Positions 1 through 7,146 of a DNA stretch of 42,813 bases are shown piece by piece. A model generated the notes under the pieces. The model was not told the DNA's origin, did no database searches, and saw only the letters and a list, made by a program, of their open reading frames with translations. Source of the DNA: Microcaldota archaeon (GTDB taxonomy: Archaea; Micrarchaeota; Micrarchaeia; Norongarragalinales; JAPLXB01); contig JAPLXB010000048.1 of NCBI GenBank assembly GCA_026396285.1, positions 1 to 42,813 of the forward strand, read 5' to 3'. Numbering within the stretch: the first letter of the stretch is position 1; every line of letters begins with the position of its first letter. A program made the position numbers and the translations under genes.

Positions 1-1
1 C

Positions 2-991
2 TTCCGCACAATCGTCGTCTGCGAGAAGGGCCGCGAGAAAACCTATGCCCGGCACTACAAGGCGCGCGGCGGCTTCGGAGTGGTTGACGAGGTGCTTCTC
101 CTCCCGAATTTCAAGGACGTCCTGGGCGCGGCTGCGCAGAAAAAACTGCGGGCCGCGAACGCGGTTTTCGTGCCCCACCGCTCTTTCCAAGTCTACCTTG
201 ATTTTGACTACGGCGCGATTGAAAACAAGTTCGAAGTGCCGATTCTTGGTTCAAGGATGCTGTTGAGGGCCGAGGAACGCACGTCGCCGCGCAACCAATA
301 CTTCCTGCTTGAAAAGGCGGGCGTGCCGTCGCCCAAGAAATTCAAGTCCGCGAAAGAAATCGACCGCGTCGCCATCGTGAAAGCGGGCGAGGCGCAGAGA
401 AAATTCGAAAGGGCGTTCTTTTTGGCGGCCAGCGAGGCGGACTTCAAGAAAAAAGCGGCTGAAATGATTGAAAAAGGCCTGGCGACCAAGGAGTCGTTCG
501 TGGTCGGCGCGCAAGTCAACGCGAATTATTTCTACTCGCCGCTGGAAAAACGCCTTGAGTTGATGGGAACCGATGCCCGCCGGCAGACGAACATCGACGG
601 CTTCCTGCGCCTCCCTGCGCCGGAGCAGGCAAAGGCGTTGGAGTACATGGAACCCAAATACGAGGAAGCAGGGCATTATGCGGTCACGATTCTCGAGTCC
701 ATGGTGGAACAATTCATTGACTACGGGGAAAAGTTTGCGGCAGCCTGCGCGCGCGAATATGCTCCGGGCATTGTCGGGCCGTTTGCGCTCCAGGGCGCGG
801 TGAAGCCCGGTCCGCCCAAGAAGGAATTCGTCGTGTTTGACGCGAGCTTGAGGATGCCGGGGTCGCCGGGCACGAAATACACGCCGTATTCGGAATATTT
901 GTTCGGCGAGAGCGTGAGCGTGGGGCGCAGGCTCGCGATGGAACTCAGGAAAGCGGTCGAGACAAGCCGGCTGGAAGAGGTGGTTACGTGA
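2..991 (+). CDS. purP: PurP, formate-dependent FAICAR synthetase (5' end cut by window)
   Basis: The enzyme makes FAICAR from AICAR, formate and ATP, the penultimate step of archaeal IMP synthesis in the cytoplasm. The frame is open from base 2, so the true start lies outside the window; about 330 of the usual ~360 residues are present. Visible family signatures are FRTIVVCEKGRE at the extreme 5' end, VVDEVLLLPNF, the VPILGSRMLLRAEER segment, and a C-terminal half with VVGAQVNANYFYSPL and SGS-like MPGSPGTKYTPYSEYLFG, typical of the PurP ATP-grasp fold. The stop overlaps the purC start by 4 bases (GTGA), indicating translational coupling. An internal GTG at 80 is not the start, because homology continues upstream of it. 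Confidence 0.93.
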   Translation, partial: FRTIVVCEKGREKTYARHYKARGGFGVVDEVLLLPNFKDVLGAAAQKKLRAANAVFVPHRSFQVYLDFDYGAIENKFEVPILGSRMLLRAEERTSPRNQYFLLEKAGVPSPKKFKSAKEIDRVAIVKAGEAQRKFERAFFLAASEADFKKKAAEMIEKGLATKESFVVGAQVNANYFYSPLEKRLELMGTDARRQTNIDGFLRLPAPEQAKALEYMEPKYEEAGHYAVTILESMVEQFIDYGEKFAAACAREYAPGIVGPFALQGAVKPGPPKKEFVVFDASLRMPGSPGTKYTPYSEYLFGESVSVGRRLAMELRKAVETSRLEEVVT

Positions 992-1977
992 ATGTTTTGA
1001 GGACGAAGCACGGGTCGGCGAAGGACATCCACGTTTTGCGCGAGCCCGACGGCGCAGCGTTGGGCGAGGGCCTCATGGAATTCAGGGACGACTACTCCAT
1101 TTTCGACTACGGCGTCATGCCCGACCAAATCCCGGGCAAGGGCGCTTCACTGGCGGCCCTTTCCGAATACAATTTCAAGGAAGTGGAGAAGCTCGGCGTC
1201 AAGACGCATTACCGCGGGAACGAAAACGGCCTGGTAAAAATCGTGTTGGCGCGCGTGCTCTACCCGCAAAAGAACGAGATCAGGGAAGGGGAAACGAATT
1301 ACCTGGTGCCGCTGGAAATCATTTTCCGCAACGCGCTGCCAGCCGGGTCGAGCGTGTTCAAGCGCATCGCCGCCGGCGAAACGACGTGGGAAGCCTTTGG
1401 CTTTGACGAGGCGCCCGCGCCAGGGACGCGGTTGGAAAAGCCGATTATAGACGTTGCAACGAAACTCGAGCCAACTGACCGGTACCTGTCGTGGGAAGAG
1501 GCAATGGACATGGCGAGGATAAGCGAAAAGCAGCTGGCGGAAATCAAGGAAATCGCGTTAAAGGTCGACGGCTATCTGAACAGGCAGGCGGCTTCGGCCG
1601 GGCTTTTCCACGAGGACGGCAAAATCGAGGTAATCGTCGACGACAAGGGCGGGTTCCTGGTCGCGGACGTGTTCGGGACACTGGACGAGAACCGGTTTGA
1701 ATACGGGGGAAGCGGGCGGATGGAAGTCAGCAAGCAAATCCTGCGCGACTACTACAAGAAGACGCCGTGGTACAACGAGTTGGAGGCCGCGAAAAAGAAA
1801 ACCGACAACAAAAAGGAGTGGCCCAAGCCGCCGCGCATGCCGGCAGGGCTCGCGGACAAAATAGGGAACATTTACAAGTCGTTTGCAGCTGGCTGGACCG
1901 GCAAAAACTCGTGGAACGCGCCGCCGCTGGCGCAGGCGCTAGGCGACTACCGGGCGTTCATGACTGGGTTCAAGTGA
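988..1977 (+). CDS. purC: PurC, SAICAR synthetase
   Basis: Phosphoribosylaminoimidazole-succinocarboxamide synthase joins CAIR and aspartate with ATP. The 329-residue product has the family hallmark FRDDYSIFDYGVMPDQIPGKG at residues ~32-52, followed by VPLEIIFRNALPAGSS near residues 107-122, which matches the VPVE-RN-AGS substrate and nucleotide motif. It is longer than bacterial PurC (~240) and closer to the archaeal long form, with a C-terminal helical extension. The GTG start overlaps the purP stop as GTGA. The gene product that uses CAIR lies just upstream of the gene (purE) that makes CAIR, with a swivel-domain gene between them. Confidence 0.93.
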   Translation: MNVLRTKHGSAKDIHVLREPDGAALGEGLMEFRDDYSIFDYGVMPDQIPGKGASLAALSEYNFKEVEKLGVKTHYRGNENGLVKIVLARVLYPQKNEIREGETNYLVPLEIIFRNALPAGSSVFKRIAAGETTWEAFGFDEAPAPGTRLEKPIIDVATKLEPTDRYLSWEEAMDMARISEKQLAEIKEIALKVDGYLNRQAASAGLFHEDGKIEVIVDDKGGFLVADVFGTLDENRFEYGGSGRMEVSKQILRDYYKKTPWYNELEAAKKKTDNKKEWPKPPRMPAGLADKIGNIYKSFAAGWTGKNSWNAPPLAQALGDYRAFMTGFK

Positions 1978-1999
1978 AAAAACTGTTTCGGGTGGGCGT

Positions 2000-3436
2000 T
2001 TGAAGGAATGGGTTCGCATCTGGTCGCGCACGGGCAGCGTCCAGATGGCGGTGTCGTTCTGCCTCTCGACGGCCGGCGAAAGCGCGCGGGTCTGGGGCCT
2101 CAACCTGGACGAGGCCGTGCACTTTGACGGAAACACGTACAGCGGATACTGCCTTGAGGGCGAAAAGGCCGCCGCGGAGCGCGCGGTGATGGAAAAGGTG
2201 CGCGACCCGGTTTTCAGGAAAACTTTTTTCAAGAAAGCGTACGCGGTTTTAGGCGATTTGCTGCGGTTCTGCCGCAAGCTGGACAGGAAAAGGCTTGAGA
2301 AGGCAAGCGGCCCGCAACTGGCCGGGTTGTATTCGGCGTTCTGGGACAAGCGCGTGAGGGCAACCGCGCATTTCTGGTTCGGGTTCTTCGCGGCCGAGCC
2401 GCTGGGCGATGCCGTCCTTGAGGAACTGGGGAAAATACGGGGCAAGGCCACCAAGCCAGTCGGGCATTATTCGGAAGCGATTTTTTCGCCGCCCCGGCCG
2501 ACGTATCCGGTCAGGGAAAGGATGGAGTTGTTGAAGCTCGCGGCCGCGTTCCGGGAGAATGCTTCGGGCGAAAAATTCGAGGAAGCGGTGCTGCGCCACG
2601 CGCGGAAGTGGGCGTGGCTCCCGATGTACGACACTGCCGATGAAGTCTACGGCGCCGGCGAGGTTGCCGGGAAAGCGCGGGAAATACTTGCGGCGGGAGA
2701 CCCCAAAAAAGAGCTTTCGCGCCTTCGGGACGAGCAGGGCAAAAGGCCGGCCGAATACCGCAAGGCGCTGCGCGAACTTGAACCGGCTGCCGGCCAGAAA
2801 CAGTTGTTTGAATTCGCGCACGAGGCGGCTTTTTACAAGGAATACCGCAACGAAGTGCGGGCGAGGATGAGCCTTCTTTCAAGAGGGCTTTATGGGGAAA
2901 TCGCGCGCAGGGCGGGCCTCGCGCTGGACGAGGCGCTTTTGCTCACGCCCCGGGAAATCACGGGCTTTTTGGCGAAGGGAAAACTTGACCTAGACGCGTT
3001 GCGCGAGAGGAAAAAAGGGTGCGTGCTTGTCCAGCACGGCGACCGCATAACCATCCACACTGGAAGGGAAGCGGAAGGCATTGCGAAGAAACTGGTTTTC
3101 GTGGAAAAAACCGGTGTCTTGAAGGGGACGCCTGCGTCGCCAGGCAAGGCGCGGGGCGTGGCGCGCATCATCCACGGCCCGGGAGACCTCGTCCGCCTCA
3201 GGCAGGGCGATGTTCTCGTCGCGTCCATGACCAAGCCCGCGTACATGGTGGCGATGGAAAAAGCGTCGGCGATTGTCACCGACGAGGGCGGTTTGTTGTG
3301 CCACGCCGCGATTGTCGGCAGGGAGTTGAAGAAGCCGTGCATCGTGGGGACAAAAAACGCCACGCAGACTCTTAAAGAAGGGGAACTGATTGAAGTGGAT
3401 GCTGATTCCGGGACAGTGAAGAGGGTCAAAAGGTGA
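2000..3436 (+). CDS. Phosphohistidine swivel-domain protein (PEP-utilizer mobile domain), paralogue 1
   Basis: This 478-residue protein ends in a PEP-utilizing mobile domain (residues ~365-475) with the phospho-histidine motif TDEGGLLCHAAIVGREL (His435) and CIVGTKNAT. Residues 1-360 are mostly helical and resemble the linker or substrate-binding region of PEP synthase and rifampicin phosphotransferase. I see no ATP-grasp domain and no C-terminal PEP-binding barrel. The start is TTG, 22 nt after purC, with a GGTGGGCG ribosome site. The stop overlaps purE (GTGA), so it is locked into the purine operon. The substrate is unknown. Either it receives phosphate from another protein or it is a regulatory or pseudo-enzyme relative. 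A paralogue lies at 7147-8685. Confidence 0.8.
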   Translation: MKEWVRIWSRTGSVQMAVSFCLSTAGESARVWGLNLDEAVHFDGNTYSGYCLEGEKAAAERAVMEKVRDPVFRKTFFKKAYAVLGDLLRFCRKLDRKRLEKASGPQLAGLYSAFWDKRVRATAHFWFGFFAAEPLGDAVLEELGKIRGKATKPVGHYSEAIFSPPRPTYPVRERMELLKLAAAFRENASGEKFEEAVLRHARKWAWLPMYDTADEVYGAGEVAGKAREILAAGDPKKELSRLRDEQGKRPAEYRKALRELEPAAGQKQLFEFAHEAAFYKEYRNEVRARMSLLSRGLYGEIARRAGLALDEALLLTPREITGFLAKGKLDLDALRERKKGCVLVQHGDRITIHTGREAEGIAKKLVFVEKTGVLKGTPASPGKARGVARIIHGPGDLVRLRQGDVLVASMTKPAYMVAMEKASAIVTDEGGLLCHAAIVGRELKKPCIVGTKNATQTLKEGELIEVDADSGTVKRVKR

Positions 3437-3915
3437 TTCCGATGGGGACTGGCTTGATTTTGATGGGTTCGAAGTCGGATTCCGGGCACGCGGAAAAAAT
3501 CGGGGACGCCCTCAAGGCCCTGGGAGTGAAGGCGGAGTACCGCGTCGCTTCGGCGCACCGCACGCCCGAAAAAGTCCTTGAAATCGTGGAAGCGGCGGAC
3601 AAGCGCGCGGCCAAAGGCGAGAAAATAGTCCTGATTGCGGTTGCCGGGCTTTCAAACGCGTTGAGCGGAGTCGTTGCCTGCGCTACGGCGCTTCCGGTGG
3701 TGACGTGCCCCCCGTCGCAAGAGGACGTGATGTCCTCGCTGAGGATGCCCAAGGGCGTGGCGCACGTGACCGTCCTGGGCGCGGAAAACGCGGCGCTCCT
3801 GGCGGCGAAAATCATCGGCTTGTGCGAACCGGCCGTGGCGAAGAAAGTAAGGGCGGCGCTCGCGGACTACGCGAAGAAAGTGGAGGAAGCGGACGCCGAG
3901 GCGCGCAGGCGGTGA
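3433..3915 (+). CDS. purE: PurE, class II AIR carboxylase
   Basis: PurE supplies CAIR for PurC. The 160-residue sequence has GSKSDSGHAEKI, RVASAHRTPE, IAVAGLSNALSGVVA, TCPPSQEDVMSSLRMP and a C-terminal NAALLAAKIIGL helix. The AG-SNALSG, CPP and SSLRMP segments match the class II type (vertebrate and Treponema AIR carboxylase, direct CO2 use) rather than the class I N5-CAIR mutase, whose equivalent reads GGAAHLPG. No PurK-like gene is in the window, which is consistent. GTG at 3433 overlaps the upstream stop. ATG at 3442 is an equally good start, with AGGTGAT as its ribosome site. It is the last gene of the first purine cluster. Confidence 0.92.
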   Translation: MIPMGTGLILMGSKSDSGHAEKIGDALKALGVKAEYRVASAHRTPEKVLEIVEAADKRAAKGEKIVLIAVAGLSNALSGVVACATALPVVTCPPSQEDVMSSLRMPKGVAHVTVLGAENAALLAAKIIGLCEPAVAKKVRAALADYAKKVEEADAEARRR

Positions 3916-3935
3916 AAAACCCGTTTCCTTTGGGT

Positions 3936-4451
3936 TCAGTGCTTTTGTTTCGACAGCAGGCGCTCCAGGATTTGCCTTGAGTTGTCGGGGCTCATGAGCT
4001 CGTGCTTGAAGTGGACCGCGTCAGCGCCGGCATTCACCGCCTCGTTCCTGAACGCCTCCAGGTCGTGTGTTGCGGACACGAGGCAGAACGGCGCCTTCAC
4101 GCCCTTTTGCCGCAGTTCCCTGACCAAGTCTATGCCGCTTTTCCTTTTTTCCATGTTCAGGTCGGAGACTATCGCTTGGAAAGGCCGCTCAATGAAAGCC
4201 CGTTGCTTGGCCATTTTCATCCTGATGATTTCCTGTTCGGCCACTGGCTTTCCAGGCAGCCGCTTCTTCAACTCATTCAACAGCTTCTGCGCCTTTTCCC
4301 GCTTTCCTGCCACCATTTCCATGGCTTCGCGCTTGCTGTAGGCGGAAATCACGCGCACGTCCGGAAAAACCCGGTTGATTATGCCAGTTATGTACATGTG
4401 GTGCAGTTGCTTGTCGTCCACCAAGAGGATTTCCTTCCTTTCCATTGCCAT
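3936..4451 (-). CDS. Stand-alone CheY-like response regulator receiver
   Basis: A single receiver domain with no output domain. Phosphorylation-site residues can be placed: acidic pair Asp12-Asp13 (VDDKQ), phospho-acceptor Asp97 (IVSDLNM), Ser126/Thr128 (VSAT) and Lys149 (HFKHE). In CheY the acceptor Asp is at ~57, so about 40 extra residues, highly charged and helical (roughly 48-90), lie before strand 3. No histidine kinase is encoded in the window. An AT box (4474-4481) is 26 bases upstream of ATG 4451, which suggests a leaderless transcript. It is convergent with purE and divergent from eS26. Confidence 0.85.
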   Translation of the reverse strand: MAMERKEILLVDDKQLHHMYITGIINRVFPDVRVISAYSKREAMEMVAGKREKAQKLLNELKKRLPGKPVAEQEIIRMKMAKQRAFIERPFQAIVSDLNMEKRKSGIDLVRELRQKGVKAPFCLVSATHDLEAFRNEAVNAGADAVHFKHELMSPDNSRQILERLLSKQKH

Positions 4452-4473
4452 GCATGGATTGTGTTGAAAAGGG

Positions 4474-4481
4474 TTTTAAAT
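4474..4481 (-). promoter_or_regulatory. Box A promoter for the response regulator
   Basis: An AT-rich ATTTAAAA element, read on the minus strand, is centred about 26 bases upstream of ATG 4451. This is the classic archaeal TATA-to-start distance for a leaderless transcript. Confidence 0.5.
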
Positions 4482-4521
4482 CACGGGAGGGTAAACAAAC
4501 TGTGCGTGGACGACGGAATGG

Positions 4522-4534
4522 AATAATTTATTAT
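4522..4534 (+). promoter_or_regulatory. Box A promoter for eS26
   Basis: AATAATTTATTAT stands out in GC-rich flanks. It lies about 60 bases upstream of the eS26 start, leaving room for a short leader that carries the AAGGTGA ribosome site at 4576-4582. Confidence 0.5.
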
Positions 4535-4588
4535 GCCCGCCGCCCGAAATGTTTTCCTGTTTTTCGACGGCTTACAAGGTGAATTAGA

Positions 4589-5005
4589 ATGGGACGCGGA
4601 AGGGAACGAATGGTGCGGTGCGAGAAATGCGGCCGCGAAGTCAGGAGGGACAAGGCAGTGTTCATTGAGAAAAACGTTTTCTCAGTCCCGTTGGACAGGA
4701 AGGACGTGACGGAACCCGAGTCGTACAAGCGGTCGTTTTTCCGCGAAGTCGCCTACTGCCCCGGGTGCGGCAAGCACCTGCGCATTTACGAGAAGAAAAT
4801 CAAGCAGAACATCCGCAACAAGGAGCGCGCCGAACGCAGGCAGTTCGAGCGCCCCCGCAGGCCCTTCCACAAGTGGAGCGAAAAAGACGTGGGAAAGGAG
4901 GCGGAGAAGCCGAAAGTCGTCGAAACGAAGGTCGTCAGCGAAATGAGCACGGGATCCGCGGAGTTCGCGCAGCCGGAAGCAAAGGAAACGCAGGAAACGG
5001 AATAG
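4589..5005 (+). CDS. rps26e: Ribosomal protein eS26 with acidic C-terminal tail
   Basis: Small-subunit protein eS26 binds near the mRNA exit region. The zinc-ribbon core is present: VRCEKCGREVRRDKAV near residues 9-24 and a second CPGC pair at about residues 57-60, with the family pattern of a charged stretch between the knuckles ending FFREVAYCPGCGKHLRIY. The protein is 138 residues. The last ~60 (after RRPFHKWSEK) form a Lys/Glu-rich, apparently disordered tail not expected in archaeal eS26. ATG 4589 is preceded by AAGGTGA at 4576-4582. The eS26 call rests on the paired knuckles and spacing; another zinc-ribbon protein is a weaker alternative. Confidence 0.72.
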   Translation: MGRGRERMVRCEKCGREVRRDKAVFIEKNVFSVPLDRKDVTEPESYKRSFFREVAYCPGCGKHLRIYEKKIKQNIRNKERAERRQFERPRRPFHKWSEKDVGKEAEKPKVVETKVVSEMSTGSAEFAQPEAKETQETE

Positions 5006-5240
5006 GCGGCCGAAGAAAAGCCCGAAAACTAGCTTCCCTGTTTCAGAAGGCTTTTATCCCATTATTGCCCGCCCACCACAAAAACACGAGCCATATCACT
5101 ACAAGGGTGAGGGCATCCATGCAAAACCAGCGGCTGCATTAGCGCCCAAAGTTATTTAATTCGCGCGCCGTTTGTGCAAAGTTTTTTATGCCTTTCCCGC
5201 AAACCACTCCACTGGCGCGTAAATTTCAAAAAGTGTTTTC
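5006..5240 (+). promoter_or_regulatory. Intergenic region upstream of the OGG-type gene with AT boxes
   Basis: A 235-base gap with no convincing gene. It holds two AT-rich boxes in similar settings (CAAAGTTATTTAATT near 5149-5163 and CAAAGTTTTTTATG near 5177-5190) and a third weak one (GTAAATTTC) about 20 bases before the glycosylase ATG. Which box is used cannot be told from sequence. Confidence 0.35.
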
Positions 5241-6083
5241 ATGCGCATTAAGACACGGTCATTCGACTTGGCGACGAGCCTGTGCTGCGGCCAGGCCTTC
5301 GGGTGGACAAGGGAAGGCGAATGGTTTTACGGCTTCGTCGGCGGGCGGCCGGTTGCGGTGAGGCAACACAGGAGTTTCATTGAATGGAAGGGGCGGGCTG
5401 CGGCCAAGGACGTTGCGCGGTATTTCCGGCTGGACGACGACATGCCTGCGGTTGTTTCCGCTGTCGGGAGCGATGCTTTCATGCGCGAGGCAGCCGGGCA
5501 CGCGCAGGGCCTGCGGCTGTTGCGGCAGGACCCGTGGGAGTGCTCGGTCTCGTTCATCTGCTCCGCGTACGCGAACATACCCCGCATCGGGAAAATGCTG
5601 GATAACCTGCGGAGGAAGTACGGGAAAAGGTCGGCAGTGGATGGCGTGGAATTGTTCTCGTTCCCTTCGCCGAAGCAGCTGGCGCGAGCCCCGGCCGCCG
5701 AGTTGAAGAAATGCGGGCTCGGCTACCGCGCGGCGTACGTGAAGGGATTCGCGCAGGCCGTGGCAGGCGGCGGACTGGATTTCGCGGAACTGCGGCGCCT
5801 GCCGTATGCGGAGGCGAAGGAAATCCTGTTGCGGCACAAGGGCGTCGGGGAAAAGGTAGCGGACTGCATCCTGCTGTTCTCCTTGGACCGCTTGGAGGCT
5901 TTTCCAGTGGACGTGTGGATAAAACGCATAATGCTCAGGCACTACGGCAAGGGGATAAGGAGGCTGGCTGGAGGCAGGAAGCCGTCGGAAAGGATTGTCC
6001 GCGAGTTCGCCCAAGCGAAGTTCGGGAAACACGCGGGCTACGCGCAGGAATTCATGTACGCGGCCAGGAAACGCGTGTGCTGA
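5241..6083 (+). CDS. ogg1: 8-oxoguanine DNA glycosylase/AP lyase, OGG1 type (HhH-GPD)
   Basis: A base-excision repair enzyme that removes 8-oxoguanine and nicks the AP site. The 280-residue protein has an N-terminal OGG_N-like domain (FDLATSLCCGQAFGW, residues 8-22) and the helix-hairpin-helix GPD core. The catalytic Lys is Lys205 in GVGEKVADC, and the catalytic Asp is Asp224 in FPVDVWIKR; both contexts closely match human OGG1 (K249, D268). QAFGW corresponds to the damage-recognition N-terminal loop. The start is ATG 5241. It is convergent with the PAP2-like gene. It is distinct from the short archaeal OGG2 (~210 aa) and AGOG types because it keeps the N-terminal domain. Confidence 0.9.
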   Translation: MRIKTRSFDLATSLCCGQAFGWTREGEWFYGFVGGRPVAVRQHRSFIEWKGRAAAKDVARYFRLDDDMPAVVSAVGSDAFMREAAGHAQGLRLLRQDPWECSVSFICSAYANIPRIGKMLDNLRRKYGKRSAVDGVELFSFPSPKQLARAPAAELKKCGLGYRAAYVKGFAQAVAGGGLDFAELRRLPYAEAKEILLRHKGVGEKVADCILLFSLDRLEAFPVDVWIKRIMLRHYGKGIRRLAGGRKPSERIVREFAQAKFGKHAGYAQEFMYAARKRVC

Positions 6084-6134
6084 AACGCGCCCTGCTGATG
6101 CGCCTGCCGGCCAGGCAACCAAGTCAAAAACAAT

Positions 6135-6683
6135 TCAATACGTCGTGAGCGAAGCCAAGGCTATCGCAGTCAGCGCCGAGCCGACGACTCCGCCGGCGAG
6201 GTACTGCATGGGCGTGTGCGCTTTCAGCGTAATCCTCGCCCACCCGAACACGAGAAATATTACGAGAACAGGCCACGCCTCGACCCTTCCCTGCAGCGCG
6301 AGCACGGTCAAGGGCTGCATGCTCATCATCGAGTGCGTGCTGATCATCCAATAGGGGGTCACCGCGTAGGCGATTACGTGGGCTGCCACGAGGGAAGCGG
6401 AGAACGCGAGGACTGTGTTGGGGGCGTTGAAGTACCAGAGGGCCGCGAAGCCCGCGGCGAACGAGAGCAGGAATTCCCCGACTGCCTGGAGCTTGGTCTT
6501 CGGGTTGCGCGGCATCTTCTGGAAGTTCTCCATCAGCTTGTAGGGAATGAGAGCGAAGAAAATGAACGACGCGACCACGAGTTCAAGGAAGTTCGGCGAC
6601 TGGTAAAGTAGCGAAGCGTAGGCAATGGGTGGCACGAGTATTACGAGGTTTGAGAGTTTTTTCGCAAACGTCTTTGAATCCAT
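6135..6683 (-). CDS. PAP2-like integral membrane phosphatase family protein
   Basis: A 182-residue protein with about five hydrophobic segments. The C-terminal half carries a PAP2-like signature: ISTHSMMSM followed, after two membrane segments, by [21 protein letters not shown]. In the lipid phosphatase superfamily the second His (AHT) and the following Q-AG-G pattern belong to the active site. The first motif keeps His, but the classical SGHS is reduced to STHS. It could act on a polyprenyl- or lipid-diphosphate. ATG 6683 has GGGGATTGA just upstream and lies 22 bases after the small unknown gene, so the two are probably co-transcribed. Confidence 0.65.
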   Translation of the reverse strand: MDSKTFAKKLSNLVILVPPIAYASLLYQSPNFLELVVASFIFFALIPYKLMENFQKMPRNPKTKLQAVGEFLLSFAAGFAALWYFNAPNTVLAFSASLVAAHVIAYAVTPYWMISTHSMMSMQPLTVLALQGRVEAWPVLVIFLVFGWARITLKAHTPMQYLAGGVVGSALTAIALASLTTY

Positions 6684-6705
6684 TCAATCCCCTGCCTGTG
6701 CCGTT

Positions 6706-7050
6706 TCAATGCAGTTCGCGGCGCTTGAGCGCGTGTTCAATGAGGAAAAATGTTCTTTTTATTCCAACCGCCGGGGCATTCACGGGCACCGGGCGATAAC
6801 TTGCTATCTGATTCTTCCTGTGGGCGTATCTTGTAATCATGTCCTTTATGTTCTCAAAATTGTTTTCGAACTTTTCCTCGTCGATTATCTCGTAAAACAT
6901 GGTTTTCGTCCCGGTCGTCCTGTCAATGATGGAGTTGGAGCGTTTCACGCCGCCGGTGACGATTATCTTCGCGTGGAGATACGGCTTTTCCCTTTCAAAG
7001 TCAACTGCCTTGAGCCCGTACCTGGCGAGTTCGCGCGTGAGCTGCTTCAT
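6706..7050 (-). CDS. Small unknown protein, 114 aa
   Basis: I do not recognise the family. The product is basic, without membrane segments or cysteines; it begins [13 protein letters not shown] and has [16 protein letters not shown] in the middle. ATG 7050 was chosen because an AT box (7071-7082, TTTTTATTTTA on this strand) sits about 27 bases upstream, the leaderless distance. An earlier in-frame ATG at 7071 would lie inside that box. It is followed by the PAP2-like gene 22 bases downstream. The opposite strand is also open here, but only as an unsupported extension of the swivel protein. Confidence 0.55.
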   Translation of the reverse strand: MKQLTRELARYGLKAVDFEREKPYLHAKIIVTGGVKRSNSIIDRTTGTKTMFYEIIDEEKFENNFENIKDMITRYAHRKNQIASYRPVPVNAPAVGIKRTFFLIEHALKRRELH

Positions 7051-7070
7051 CGCATTTCCTTTGCGCGGCA

Positions 7071-7082
7071 TAAAATAAAAAA
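7071..7082 (-). promoter_or_regulatory. Box A promoter of the small unknown/PAP2 pair
   Basis: An AT-only stretch read as TTTTTATTTTA on the minus strand, about 27 bases before ATG 7050. It may also serve the divergent swivel gene starting at 7147. Confidence 0.4.
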
Positions 7083-7146
7083 GCCCCCTTCCGTGGCTAT
7101 TACAAGGGACTGGGGCTGGTTTGCCCGCGGCCCTGCCGGGATTCCA

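Noticed and set aside
6625..7146. A 174-codon N-terminal extension open ahead of the second swivel protein
   Set aside because: It lies over a divergent small gene with its own box A and shows no similarity to the paralogue; the frame is simply open in GC-rich DNA.
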